Shown: positions 1-10,640 of the stretch, in pieces
Numbering within the stretch: the first letter of the stretch is position 1
How the letters are laid out: every line of letters starts with the position of its first letter
DNA from: Cryptomeria japonica
Taxonomy: Eukaryota; Streptophyta; Pinopsida; Cupressales; Cupressaceae
Assembly: GCF_030272615.1 (NCBI RefSeq)
Contig: NC_081413.1
Location: 601,152,709-601,216,708, forward strand
Direction: 5' to 3'
Length of the DNA: 64,000 bases
Program-made: the position numbers and the translations under genes
The notes under the pieces: model-generated
The model's input: the letters and a program-made list of their open reading frames with translations, nothing else
Told to the model about the DNA's origin: nothing
Database searches by the model: none

Positions 1-1
1 T

Positions 2-499
2 GTCAAATTCATTGTTGAGTTGTCCCCTCAACTCAAGCACATTCTTTATTTATTCCAGAAATTGTGTACATTTTCTTTATTTATTAAAGACATCAAAAAT
101 AAAACTGATGCAATTGAGAAAGAGATCGCCGATCTCTCATCCAAGTTGACCACTGAGGCTAATTCAGTTCAAAAAATTTACAAAAAGCTACAACAGCTCA
201 TGGCTAAACAGTTAGAACTGAGGAATGAAGAGCATAAAATTAGGATGGATATAATGACCCTTCAAACATTATTCCTTCCTCATCTCTCATCAGTCCAAGA
301 GCAGCTCAACCGAGCTACAAGCTTATCAACTACCCAAGAGGGAAGCACTCTTGATGGCTTGATATCACTCTTATCTGATACTCAAGCACATAACTCATTA
401 ATGGAAAGTCTCAAGGACTCACTCTCAGTCGCCCTCACTGACGCCTGGACCAAGTATAAGACTATTTTTGATCAGTTACCACCTCCGCATGCAAATTAA
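2..499 (+). CDS. ORF2 C-terminal fragment of family B element (partial)
   Basis: The reading frame is open from base 2 and ends at TAA 497-499; it continues off the left edge, so no true start is in the window. The 165 residues are predicted helical and coiled coil, rich in Lys, Glu, Leu and Gln, with the end motif FDQLPPPHAN. They align along their whole length with the last part of the ORF at 58878-60146 (minus), including the shared strings NEEHKIRMDIMTLQTLF and QEGSTLDGLISLL. Family A has a more distant version ending at 20696. No enzymatic motif is visible. Role unknown; the position between gag-like ORF1 and the 3' LTR is where SIRE and Athila elements keep an env-like ORF. This copy has no stop in the visible part. 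Confidence 0.75.
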   Translation, partial: VKFIVELSPQLKHILYLFQKLCTFSLFIKDIKNKTDAIEKEIADLSSKLTTEANSVQKIYKKLQQLMAKQLELRNEEHKIRMDIMTLQTLFLPHLSSVQEQLNRATSLSTTQEGSTLDGLISLLSDTQAHNSLMESLKDSLSVALTDAWTKYKTIFDQLPPPHAN

Positions 500-846
500 G
501 TTTTTAATGTTTGTCAAAAAGGGGGAGTAATATTATGTTACTACACAGAGGAAAGCCCAGCAAAGGGGGAGTAATTCTACACTTGGAGAGTAGTACAGTT
601 TTGAGTATTGTATACAAGGGGAGTATACCGAATAGAATATACAGAGCATTCAGAGCACACAAGTACATAACAGAACCGAACATGCAAAATTCAAAGTTAT
701 GTACAGGATAATGATAAGGGGAGTATATCTGCATATACTATTGACTATTGTACATATTGTCAAGTATAGTCATTTTGTCAAGTATATAGTTTTTTTTTGA
801 GTTATGACTTTGTAAGTAGTTTTTGTCAAACATCTCAACTAATGTC

Positions 847-857
847 AAAAGGGGAGA
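847..857 (+). other. Polypurine tract (PPT) of family B element
   Basis: The run AAAAGGGGAGA ends one base before the LTR start TGTTACTAC. This is where plus-strand DNA synthesis is primed in LTR retrotransposons. Similar GGGGAGTA tracts lie upstream near 517, 568, 618 and 718. Confidence 0.7.
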
Positions 858-858
858 T

Positions 859-2052
859 TGTTACTACTTATCAAATTGCCATTAGTTTCATATCCAAAGT
901 CATACTATATTCTAGTCGGTTAGTATTACCAAATCATGCAGTCAGTACACACAGAGAAGTCGGTATGATCAGTCTAGTCGGTTACTAAAGAAAGCAGTCA
1001 CAGAACACAGTTTTCACTGAGCTATTTACTGAGTAAAGGTTCATGGCTACCGAGTGGTAAAGTTAACTCACCGAGTTGATATTCACCGAGTGAAACATTT
1101 TACTAGATACATTGAACCTAGATATGCACATGAAAATGTGTTACAAGATCGAGGCACATCTAACCGTTTTTGCATTGGAAATTGCACTATGAGATTGTGT
1201 ATGATTACAAGGCCAATCTAACCTATGAGATATTTTGTTTAGTTATTCATTCGAAGAATCTTTTTGTAAGATCAAAGCAATGAATTAGATCACCGTTGTA
1301 AGAGATCTATATATACAACACGATTCTAGGGTTAGAAATATGACATGATATGATGCAATAAGAGATGCAATGAGACAGCAGTGTGTATACATGAAGGAAG
1401 ACTGTTACAGAGACACAGAGAGGTCACCGAGAAGGTTATCAGTGAACAATCGAAGAACAGAGTAAAAAAAAGGGTTTACCGAGTTTCATTATGGGTTACC
1501 GAGGTATGCTACAAGCTAGGTAATCTTATTCAGAGCACATAGAATCTGCTTTAACATTTCAGATGTAAAGTTGCAGATATTTGTAATGATTATATTGTAA
1601 TATTTTGAAGTTGTAAGAGAAACCTTTAACAGGGTAAAAGACTCTAACCAAGTCTATAAATTGTAAATCCTTTAACTAGGTGCTACACTTATATAGTGTT
1701 GTAAAAATCCTTTAGTAAGGTAGATCTAACTGATCTTAATACTCCTAACAGGGTAAGCTATCAGAAATAGCTAAATGTAGCTCTAACCGAGCATTCTTTA
1801 TTATTGCAGTAGTGAAGTTGTGGGTGCCATCCCCACCGCAGTTTTTCTCTCTAACAAAGAGTTTCTGCGTGACCAAAATATGTGTCATGGAGTGAATCAT
1901 GTATGATTGTTATCTGTTGATTATAGTTTTATTTTATGTTACTGCACTATTCTATTTATGCATAACAATAAGGTTATTACAAAGGAAAATTTTTGGAGTA
2001 CTGATTCACCCCTCCCCTCTCAGTACATTAGCTTTCTATATTGGGCCTAACA
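859..2052 (+). repeat. LTR of family B element (3' LTR)
   Basis: About 1.19 kb, starting TGTTACTAC and ending GGGCCTAACA, so bounded by TG...CA. A reverse-orientation copy lies at 57380-58551. The LTR contains repeated ACCGAG words (near 1049, 1069, 1086, 1428, 1480, 1500) and ends in a segment with CACCCCTCCCCTCTCAGTA, a type of LTR end known from SIRE/Maximus copia elements. A TATA-like octamer sits at 1308-1315. Confidence 0.85.
1308..1315 (+). promoter_or_regulatory. TATA-like box in family B LTR
   Basis: TATATATA about 450 bp into the LTR, placed where a U3 promoter would drive the element transcript. The reverse copy at 57380-58551 has a degraded version (TATGTATAC) at the matching place. 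No start site can be shown from sequence alone. Confidence 0.4.
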
Positions 2053-3117
2053 AGGTGTCTCCTCTGGCCTGAAGCTTGTTTGCTCCCTTTGTTTTTTATA
2101 AAAGGGAATTCAGAGCTATGAGATGGGGTTCAAAATTTTGGCTCCTTATGTGTTCCCAATTTCTGTTTCCAAATAGCAAAATCTAGGTGAAACAAAAGGA
2201 TTGTAAAAGGTCATTTTACAGAGCAAAAAATAGAAAACAGTCTTGTGTCTATGCTTTTTGCAGGTTCTTGAAAGAGTTATGTATGGAATGTATTCTTACA
2301 GAGACAACAAAATTAATGAATAAATATATGATTCAAACCCATTTCTCTCCAATATATTGTTCTATCATATTTTGAATGCATATTATCAAGGATTTTATCA
2401 TTCATTTCACTGTTGTGGTGTATGTAACCTTTTGTTCATGCTTTGGTCTGATAGGTCAATTAAATGCTTGAATGAAATTGCAGAGTGATAGGGGTCTTTA
2501 CAAGGATTTTGATAAGTAGTTTTGGGTGGGGATTACAAATACGATACATTGTAAGGCAATATTATCTTTGGTTATATGCTGCTAGATAAATTCTGTGAGA
2601 AGTACAGTCTAATGCAGTATGAATTCATCTACCCAATGGAATAAGGCACTGATCATAGTTAAGTGAATGTCTGGGTATTTATTTACTGTTTGGAATCACC
2701 ACTGGTTTGCTATAACTTGCTGAATATCAGAATACTTTCATTTTATATGAATGCTATCATATGTGTTAGTTATCTCATGCTCTAGGCAGGTTGAGGATCA
2801 TTGAGGAATTCGCCATTCTTGAGCATTCTCCCTTATTGTTGAGTCTTTATATGAGATTATCTTCTTTGTTTCATGCATGATTTGTGAGTGTGGCATAAAA
2901 TCACAAATAAGCATGGGGATCACCCTCCCTGGTTCTGCAGAGCCTAAAGCGTAGAAGGATCTAGCATCCTTATCATTGTTGGTCCAAATCTGAAGAATAT
3001 TAAACAGTTGGGAGTGGATTTCCATAGATATTTTCTGGAGAAAACAACTTGGTCTCTACCTTTGAGTCAGTGTAAACCCATTTTTGGGCACTAACAGACC
3101 TGTCGGATCAATCTCCC
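2053..3117. other. No recognisable gene (flank of family B element)
   Basis: AT-rich sequence with short random ORFs only. I see no domain, repeat array or LTR end in it. Confidence 0.5.
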
Positions 3118-3860
3118 ATGGTGGCCTCATATACCGGTTCCTAGTTTACCGGTTTCCCTTATCTACGGATGCTAGTTGACTTGAATGCCAATTAGCAAAC
3201 AATGTATACCGGTGAGTACCGATTAAGTGGCGAACCCAAAATGGTATGTGTTGCCATCAATGACAATACAACTTAAACCGGATGAGTGTCAATTGCCAAT
3301 AAATAATGACCCTATTTCTCGATTTGCGAAGTGGCGGCAATTAACTGTCAAGTCTATACATTGGATTATTCCATATACTATATTAATTTGTGTGAGATGT
3401 ACTTTTCTCCCATTCCACAAGAAAGCTTTCATTCCAACAGTCCTAACACCTATACATTGTTAGGGTTTCAAGCAGATCCGAAGCAAATATGAACTAACAA
3501 TTATATGCAAATTTAAATACAAAAGATAAAGAAATAAAATAGGACACAGATAACACAGAGATTTAACGTGGTTCACCCAGAATGGGTTACGTCCACCATA
3601 CACAGTCGTCCAATCTTTCTTATTATCCAGCAAAAACAGTACATGAACCTTACAATGCCTTAAGCATCCCAGCCGCTTATAACATGTGTTTTTAGGGCAA
3701 CAAAACAAAGTCGGCCTTTTTTAGGGTTTTATTACAATGTCGGTTTTCATCAACAAAAAACGGCCAAAAAAAAATTTTCTCGGGGGCTGCCACCCCCGAA
3801 CCCCTACCCGGGGCCCGGCCCGGCCCCGGACCCCGGCGAGGATACGTGCTGAGTGTACAG
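3118..3860. repeat. Old LTR debris with GC-rich block
   Basis: Contains ACCGGT words like those of the family A LTR, and at 3560-3600 the string TTAACGTGGTTCACCC, a wording frequent in plant copia-type LTRs. At 3778-3840 an abrupt GC-rich, partly self-complementary block (GGGGGCTGCCACCCCC and GGCCCGGCCC) interrupts AT-rich DNA. I could not fix both ends, so this is read as a decayed solo LTR or LTR fragment. Confidence 0.45.
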
Positions 3861-4161
3861 TACTTTGCTGATCAGTCGCCACATTTCAACATACATGACT
3901 CACAAACCTCAACACAGATTAATATTGGTAGCTTCTCATTGAATATTAAATATGTGCTATCCTCCATATTTTTCTTCCTTTGACACACGCAGTGTTTTGA
4001 GTTTTCTATTCAAAAGAATAGCAGAGAATCCTCGATCAAGATTTCATACGTGCCAAAAAGCGGCTTTCTAAAAGATTTCATACGGATATGCAGGACACTT
4101 ACAACTAAGATGTGATGTTTGCTATATTAGTTTTTTTCTCCAATTAGTAATGGAAGATTAA

Positions 4162-4520
4162 CCTTAATTATTATTTTCCCCCAAAAATAATGAATTATTC
4201 ACCTTAATTTTTCCACATTTTTCATGAAATATGAACAAAATTGCCAATGTAATTATTATTTTCCCCCTAAAATAATGAAATATTCGCCTTAATTTTTCAA
4301 AAAAAATCATGCAAAAGAAAAATATTCGCCAATAAAATTAATATTTTTTCCGAAAAAGAATGAAAAATTCGCCTTAATTTTCGTACAATTCTTACGCAAC
4401 TGAGAAAAATTCGCCAACAAAATTTTATATTTTTCTCCTATTTAAAAAAAAATCACCAAAAAAATTAATATTTTCCCCCAAAATATTGAAAGATTCGCCA
4501 AGATTTTTCACATTTACCCA
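4162..4520. repeat. Degenerate tandem repeat, about 87-bp unit
   Basis: Four to five decayed copies share the order TATTTTCCCCCAAAA, AATGAAAxATTCGCC, TTAATTTTTC, then AATATTCGCCAAxAAAATT. Unit lengths vary through small indels. No coding potential. Confidence 0.65.
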
Positions 4521-4984
4521 GGGGAGGGTTTCTGAAAGTTATCCCTGATGTACATAGTTTTATCTTTGTTTCTAACTATTTGTAGTAATGCATTAACAAT
4601 TATATGCATGCATAGAAAATTTAATTAGAAAGTATTTATCATGTCATTTGTATGCAAGTGTTCATGAACTATGTGGTGTGTGGTATGGTTTCCATCATGA
4701 TCATTATTTACCCAAATGGCTAGGACTCCTTTGCTCAACCATCTTCTCGCCTTCAACTAATCCTACATCCACTTAAACTCATTTTCATGTCAATAGGTCA
4801 GCCCTAAAAAAATCATAATTATTACATGTGCATAATCTAATTCATGATTATTTCTCATATTGAATCTTAATACATCATCATTCTTTCATTAAAATCTATT
4901 TAAATTACTAAAAATTAAACATATCACTATTCTATTTCATTTTTAGCCATTCAAAATTAAATTAAAAATTAACAAATTTAGTAT
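4521..4984. other. No recognisable feature
   Basis: AT-rich sequence between the tandem repeat and the 3' remnant of LINE-A. Part may be LINE-A 3' UTR, but no tail or target duplication is visible. Confidence 0.4.
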
Positions 4985-5175
4985 CTAAATCAAGTTTTCT
5001 TTCATTAGTTTAATCAAGCAAAATGATGGGACATGATAGTAAGGGGCTACAAGGATCTTGTCACACAATTGGACAACACTCCATGATTTACTCATAGTAG
5101 CTGTTTTAATATGATACCTAACCAAAAGTTTCCAAGGTGAGTTTCCTTCCAGAGCTCTAATGATCCATTTCACTA
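4985..5175 (-). pseudogene. LINE-A C-terminal region downstream of RT
   Basis: The minus frame contains KWIIRALEGNSPWKLLVRY, which matches the conserved stretch that follows the RT in plant LINEs (usually of the form KWILKALEGDEPWK). Just upstream (5175-5300), in a shifted frame, KDKGGLAI matches the PKxxGGLGI block. Together these fix the 3' part of LINE-A. Frameshifts separate the pieces. Confidence 0.65.
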
Positions 5176-5499
5176 AGATCTAGGTCCCTTGTGTGAAAGG
5201 ATCTATGATGGCCAATCCACCCTTATCTTTTGGGAGAATGCAATGAGCCCAAGAAGTAGTTGGAATGAATTTTTCATTTTCACATTTGGACCAAATAAAA
5301 TTTCATATGAGCTATGTATATTGATTGTAAGAAGTTTTTGAGGGTAGCTAACAAGAAGAAATATAGAATCGGCCGGCCAAAAGGATTTTATTAGCCACTT
5401 GAATACACGTGACCATAGACAAAAAAATGAATTTTTGATGATAAAATATTGGATTTGAACTTGTTGAAGAACCCATTCCACATTTATTTCAATGAAACT

Positions 5500-5870
5500 C
5501 CCATTTTGAAAGGAATTCCAAGGTATCTAGTAATGACACCATGCTTAATTTATTGCCAACCTTTTGGAATCCAAGGAGAATGAGGGATAGAACGTAACAT
5601 CAATAATTATAGTTTGTGCATATCATGTTTAAAGCTCAAGACAAAGAAAAATAGCTCAAGTGTATCAAGAAAATTGTTGACATCATAAACAATATTTTAA
5701 ATGAAAATCATGGTATCACTAGCAAAGTGAGAGTTCTAGGATTAGCAATATTACCTAGAAGAGAGATACTATTGGCTGGGGTGGTTTGATTGAACATGAT
5801 GCAAGAGGTATCCAAGGGAATAAAATGTGATGACATATAAAATTATGTAGGGGATGGGAGGGTGATAAAG
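5500..5870 (-). pseudogene. LINE-A RT active-site and RYLGIPF segment
   Basis: At 5701-5730 the minus strand reads HFASDTMIFI, a damaged form of the LINE active site FADDTMIF; one of the two catalytic aspartates is changed to serine. At 5511-5531 it reads VITRYLGIPF, the conserved block after the active site. Upstream, VDALGYLLHD matches the helix before the active site. The segment is frame-shifted and catalytically dead. Confidence 0.6.
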
Positions 5871-5879
5871 ATCACCTAC

Positions 5880-7505
5880 AAACTGGTTTCCAACTTCCCA
5901 TAACAAATAACCAAATAGGGAGATCTTTCTCCCAACTCACCTAAGAGGTGACACAACACATGTTTGAGAGTATGACTTCCCAAGATTGTCTCATTGTTAA
6001 AATTGATTTCATAGGTTTGGAAACACCTTTATAAGTCTAGTCCAATAAGATTTTTGGCCTCCCAACCTCCAAATACAATAGATCCGTCAATATCCCATAC
6101 TCGGCTTGTAGCCCTTCAAAGTGGCAAAAACTAACATATATTTCAATACAAATTGAATCTTCCCAAACTATTAATAGTTTAAAATATCCTTTTTGAAGTT
6201 ACCAAACATATTCAAATTATAGATATGGTTGTTTTGGAGTCTGTGGTCCAAATTAGGATTGTTGCAGTACAACCTAGACCTAATTAGCCCTCCCTTTTAG
6301 GACTAGTGAAAAGTTCTCCCTTCTCAGACCAATTCTCCACAAACTAAAAGCAGATTCAAATACCCTTTTTTTAGTTATAAATAATATCTCAAAACAACTA
6401 TGAGGTCCTTTGGAACATGTAGGTAAAAATTGAGGTTTCCTCGCTGCACTAGGGCTCAATTAGCCCACTTTGACAAAGCAACTCATTAAATAATTGCTCC
6501 CAACCTTCTATACTGCACTCCAAGGGTTAGGTAATGTTATAAAAAACATGAATTCACAAGATTATACATTAAAAAAGGATCAATCTTTTCTTATTTCATG
6601 AAACCCTTGTCACAACCCTGTCAACTAGACAAAACACAGAGTCATTTGCCTAGGGCATCATCATTTCACTCACAAGCAACATTCTTCTTGACTACCATAT
6701 TCAAAATCATAAAATAGACCCTCTGAAATTTGAAACTACCAAATTATAGGAGGTACCCAATGATGCAAAGAAGAGAAACCATTATTTTTGTCTCAAAACC
6801 CTTATTTGCTAGGGTTTCTAACCTGTCATGGTGTAAATGCAATAACTTTTGTTAAACTTTATGAAAATCCATGAGATTAGTTACAATAGGAGGAAAACTC
6901 AGTGTATTCTATCACATATGATTGATTTCTTCAACATCACCAGACCATACAAGGTCGTACAGGTTTGTATAACAGTTTAATAACAGTAAGTTGCAAAGGA
7001 ACAATGGTATCTTATTGATTTTCTTCTTCCCAATTGTCTTTTACATCCTTCCCCACACTTACCTCAAAGTTTTTGAGGTCTTTTAAACATGTGACAACTG
7101 AATCCCAATGGTCTATAACTAAATTTCAAATACATGACCGTTGGCCTTTCATATTTTGCAGTTTTACATTATGACAACTTTTACATCTTTGTGACAATTT
7201 AAGTAACTTTCCTAAAGACTAACATATTTGACCCTCTAATATGAAAAATGGCCCTCATAGGCATGATAACATCAAATAAATTCTCAAACACAAATTTAGA
7301 CCCCTTATGACAACTATTTACATTGTGAACTCGCTCAATTGACAACATTACAAGATTTTGCAATTTTGAAGTATTGACCCAAAGGACTCTTAATTACATT
7401 CTAAATGGTCCATCATGACCTTTTTGGCCTAACCAAAATACTCAAAACACCTAAAACCTATCAAAACCAAAATTATCTATATTAGTAAAATAAGTTTGGT
7501 GCCCC
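5880..7505. other. Unidentified sequence inserted in LINE-A
   Basis: LINE homology stops near 7510 and resumes near 5870, although only about 170 bp should separate the two blocks. The roughly 1.6 kb between them has no long ORF, no clear terminal repeat and no obvious target duplication. It may be one insertion or a composite. Confidence 0.45.
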
Positions 7506-7509
7506 TCCA

Positions 7510-8160
7510 CTAGAAAAATGGGGTAAGGAGGTATCCTTGTTGAATGGATTTTTGGAGAGAGAATTGAGGGGAGAGAGTTCCATTAATGGTCAAAATTGCA
7601 TTATCATCTATGAACAAAATTTGAACATAAGCACAAAAATTAGGACCAAAACCTAACCATTGAAGCATTTTAAGCATGAATGGTCATCTTATACAATCAT
7701 ACACCTTATCAAAATCTAGTGTGAGAATCAAAGCATATTGAGTCATTTGTTGAGCCTATTTTGAGGACTCCCAAGCTAGCACCAAGTTGTCTAAAAATAA
7801 ATCTGCTCCCAAGGAAACCAATTTGCTCAAGACGAACAATCTCTTGGGACATGGTTTTGATTCTTTTGGCTAAAGTTTTACCTATAATCTTGTACAGTAT
7901 TTAATAAAGTTATGGGGTGCCATCCATTCATAATGTCTTCTTGTTTCCCTTTGGGTATAAGTTTGATAAGACCTTAATTAATATTAGCTCCTAGAGATCC
8001 ATTTTCAATCCCCTCTAGATAAATGTTATAGAATTCCTCCTTGATGTGTGGTCAAAATGTACAATAGAAAAGATAATGATCTATAAAAGTGTTGTAATCT
8101 TGCTGAATTTCTGAGGGATACATTAAGCTAGTTTATCTTCCAAGATAGGAATAGAGGGTT
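7510..8160 (-). pseudogene. LINE-A reverse transcriptase, N-terminal part
   Basis: Across shifting frames the minus strand reads GLIKLIPKGKQEDIMNGWHP, then ITLLNTVYKIIGKTLAKRIK, a fingers/palm stretch close to the plant LINE form LIPKGKxxxDIxxWRPITLLN. Next come the FDKAYD-type block (damaged) and SIQQGYLLTPF, equivalent to SIRQGCPLAPYLF. Several stops and frameshifts. This identifies RT without doubt but shows it is dead. Confidence 0.7.
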
Positions 8161-8968
8161 CATTAAATGACCCATTGATAAATATCCATTTGTAATGATC
8201 ATAAGAGATTTTATAATCATATCTTGGTTGGTCTGTAGTGTGCCATCAACATAATTAATGACTAAAATACAATCATTTTTATGTTTATTTTAAAGGAAAT
8301 GGACGAAAAAACTTGGTGCTCTTATCCCTTTCTTTCAACCATTGTAGATGGGTCCTTAATTGATCTCCTTTTACCTTACAAGCATCCATTTTATGGAGAT
8401 AGTTTTCAATACGACCAACACATTGTTGAAGAGATGTTGTGTACGTTGCTATCTATGATTTTTGAACAATGAATAAATTTCCCTTTCAGAGATTTCTCAA
8501 GTCTTCTACGCTTAGTTGTAACTCTCCAACCATAGTCATGAAGGAAGAGAGTGTAACAAGATGTATTTATTTTCAACCAACTGGTCCATCTATCATTTTT
8601 TGGCTTAGGTTAGCATTCCAAATGGTTAAGAGGCCATCAATAAGGTGATAATTATGAAGATGTGAAACATTCAATTTGTCTGGGAGATCATTAGGCAAAG
8701 CTAAACCTCTAGTCAGGGATAAGGTAATAAAAATGAGGGTGATTTGAAAGAGTATCCAAATTGAGATGGATGGAGTGTCGTGAAGGTGAAGAGAGGACAA
8801 GAAGGTTGGGGGATATGTACAATCTATCCAATCTACCATTTTTGCGAAAGAACATTCAAGGAAATTGCATTAGGTAAACCAATGGGATCTCTATATGTTC
8901 ATTTTTTGCATAATTGGATCGTACACACCCAAGGAGTTTCAACCAATGGTCCATGTCTCAAATTGATG

Positions 8969-9357
8969 TTACGATAATTGAGGGTGGATTTCCCTATTAC
9001 AATTAGTATGGTGTTCCACCATATTGAAATCACCCCCAAGAACCCATTCAACTTTAGGTAAGTGGGATAGTAAGTATTCCCACAAATTAGCTCTTTGGGG
9101 AGAAGAGTTAGGGGCATAAATAGAACAAAAATTGAGAGGAGAAATATGGAAAAGGTTGGTAAGCCAAACACAACAATTATTAGGATATGTTCTTGTAGCA
9201 ACAATTGACTTGGAAAACCAAGGTGCGATACCCAAGATAGCCCTTCCTCTAACTTCATGGTGGTTGGTATGAAAAAATTTAGCCTCTTTCCACATAGTAG
9301 CAAGGATAGCATCAAGATGGGTTTGTCTAACTTTATTTTTTTCAAGCATAAGGACAT
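8969..9357 (-). pseudogene. LINE-A apurinic-type endonuclease fragment
   Basis: The minus frame gives the middle and end of an endonuclease/exonuclease/phosphatase fold: HEVRGRAILGIAPWF, the SIYAPNSSPQRANLWEYL stretch typical of the conserved xVYAPxxxxxRxxLWxxL block, and WVLGGDFNMVE, the metal-binding GGDFN motif, still intact here. The N-terminal LSWNxRG block and the C-terminal SDHxP block are not recognisable. In active LINEs this domain nicks the target for priming. Confidence 0.75.
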
Positions 9358-9639
9358 TTGTGTGATTGTTATGAATACACTATTTAACTTGAAACTTACA
9401 AGATGGGATGGTTAGCCCCCTCATATTCCATGATTGTATGCGGAAATTCATTGAGAGCCAAGGATTTCCTCATTCAACAGGAGATTATGAAACTGATTAG
9501 AAGATAAAAGATCTTGGGGATCAAGATGGCCATTAATAGGAGGCCTTTCTCTAGAAGAAGAATACAAATGCATTCTCAAGGGGTTGATGGATGGGATCTT
9601 AGGGGGTTTACTGGATGAGAATATGAGGTCGCAAGGTTG

Positions 9640-10620
9640 TTTAGATGGGTATTTGGGAGAAGAGGGGCTTTGGGATGATTGACAAGGGGTAGGGTATTAG
9701 GTGCAGAAGGGGGGTTGATTTTTTTTTTTGAAGCTTATTTTTGAGTTGCAAGGCTTCTTTGAAAGAAGCATTACCAATAGGTGGGTAGGAAGGAGAAGGA
9801 GAATCATGGGTTGGATGGGACACAGGATGGGAGGGTTGTTGGAAGGGTGTATGGTTTTTTACTAGTGTTAGAGGATTGTGAACCAACAGTAGAACTTTGA
9901 GGTTGATGAGGTTTGCAATGCGAGAAATCTCAAATGAGGCGTCCTTCCTTTTTATAGTAAAAACATGCATTTGAGTTGTTGAGATAAACAATCTATTGTG
10001 TGAACTCAAAGCCAATGCTTAAGAGTTTGATAGATTCTAGGAGTGGTTGAGTTAGGTCCATTTCTACATAGACCTGAGGATGCACTTTTAAGCTAGCCCA
10101 TTTATCAATGTTAAGCTTGCACTGGACATGACCCCTCCTAGTTGAGTTGCTATGTCCTTCAAAAATGGTTGGAAGGATACACTTATGAGAGGAAGTTATA
10201 CCCACATTGTGTACTTGGATTTTGAGATCCCTTCTCGGTGGAAGTCTATGTCCCAAGCCTAGAGGTAGCGTGTCTACCCACATATAATCCAAGAGCCATA
10301 ATGGAGGATTACTCTAGATGCCTAGCATGATTTGGGTCCACGAATATGAAAGCTACATATCCCCTTCCTATACCTTTGAAAGATTCTATTAACCGTTCCA
10401 TTTGATCCTAGTTTGTATGGGTCCATTTGAAAATGTCTTGTTCAATTGGTATGCCTTTTACTAAAAAAAGAATAATTGATTTGGATTTGAAATCATCAAT
10501 TACATCTACAAAGTCATTTAGGAACTTGAATGAAATGGTCTTACTTCCAAACAAGTCATAAGGCTAAGAGGGTTGACCATCCAATGCATCTGTCTACTCT
10601 AGTGTTTCTTGTTGACTACT
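9640..10620 (-). pseudogene. LINE-A ORF1 (DUF4283-like) remnant
   Basis: Minus-strand frames carry VKGIPIEQDIFKW, then ESFKGIGRGYVAFIF, and further on VYVEMDLTQPLLESIKL. The last is the end of the DUF4283 region common in ORF1 of plant LINEs, normally followed by a zinc knuckle. The frame breaks near 10290 and 9995. Downstream is a Pro/Ser-rich stretch. ORF1 proteins bind LINE RNA; this copy is not intact. Confidence 0.6.
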
Positions 10621-10640
10621 GGATAGATTGAGGTTTGTAG

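Larger units (their letters stand above)
1..2052 (+). mobile_element. 3' end of family B pol-less LTR retrotransposon
   Basis: The segment holds, in order, the end of ORF2 (2-499), a non-coding stretch with several purine-rich tracts, a polypurine tract at 847-857 and a complete LTR at 859-2052. The same arrangement occurs in reverse orientation at 57380-59400, where the ORF2 C-terminus is almost the same protein. The element runs off the left edge, so the 5' LTR and ORF1 are not visible. The right boundary is set by the shared end GGGCCTAACA, after which the two copies have unrelated flanks. The flanking pentamer on the right is AGGTG; the matching duplication on the left is outside the window. 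Confidence 0.85.
4985..10640 (-). mobile_element. LINE-A, decayed non-LTR retrotransposon
   Basis: Minus-strand remnants appear in the right order for a plant L1-type LINE: ORF1 with a DUF4283-like region (10620-9640), endonuclease (9357-8960), linker (WLKERDKSTKFF near 8300), reverse transcriptase (8160-7510 and 5870-5500), and the C-terminal post-RT region (5300-4985). Every domain is broken by frameshifts and stops, so it is inactive. About 1.6 kb of unrelated DNA (near 5880-7505) lies inside the RT between the motif before the active site (SIQQGYLLTPF) and the active-site box. The 5' end is placed near 10640, where ORF1 similarity stops. No target duplication was found. Confidence 0.75.

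Noticed and set aside
2187-3708. Several ORFs of 60-82 codons
   Set aside because: No start context, domain or codon pattern; consistent with chance in AT-rich DNA and LTR debris.
4162-4520. CRISPR-like array
   Set aside because: Repeat units vary in length and sequence, there are no unique spacers of constant size, and the genome is a plant's.
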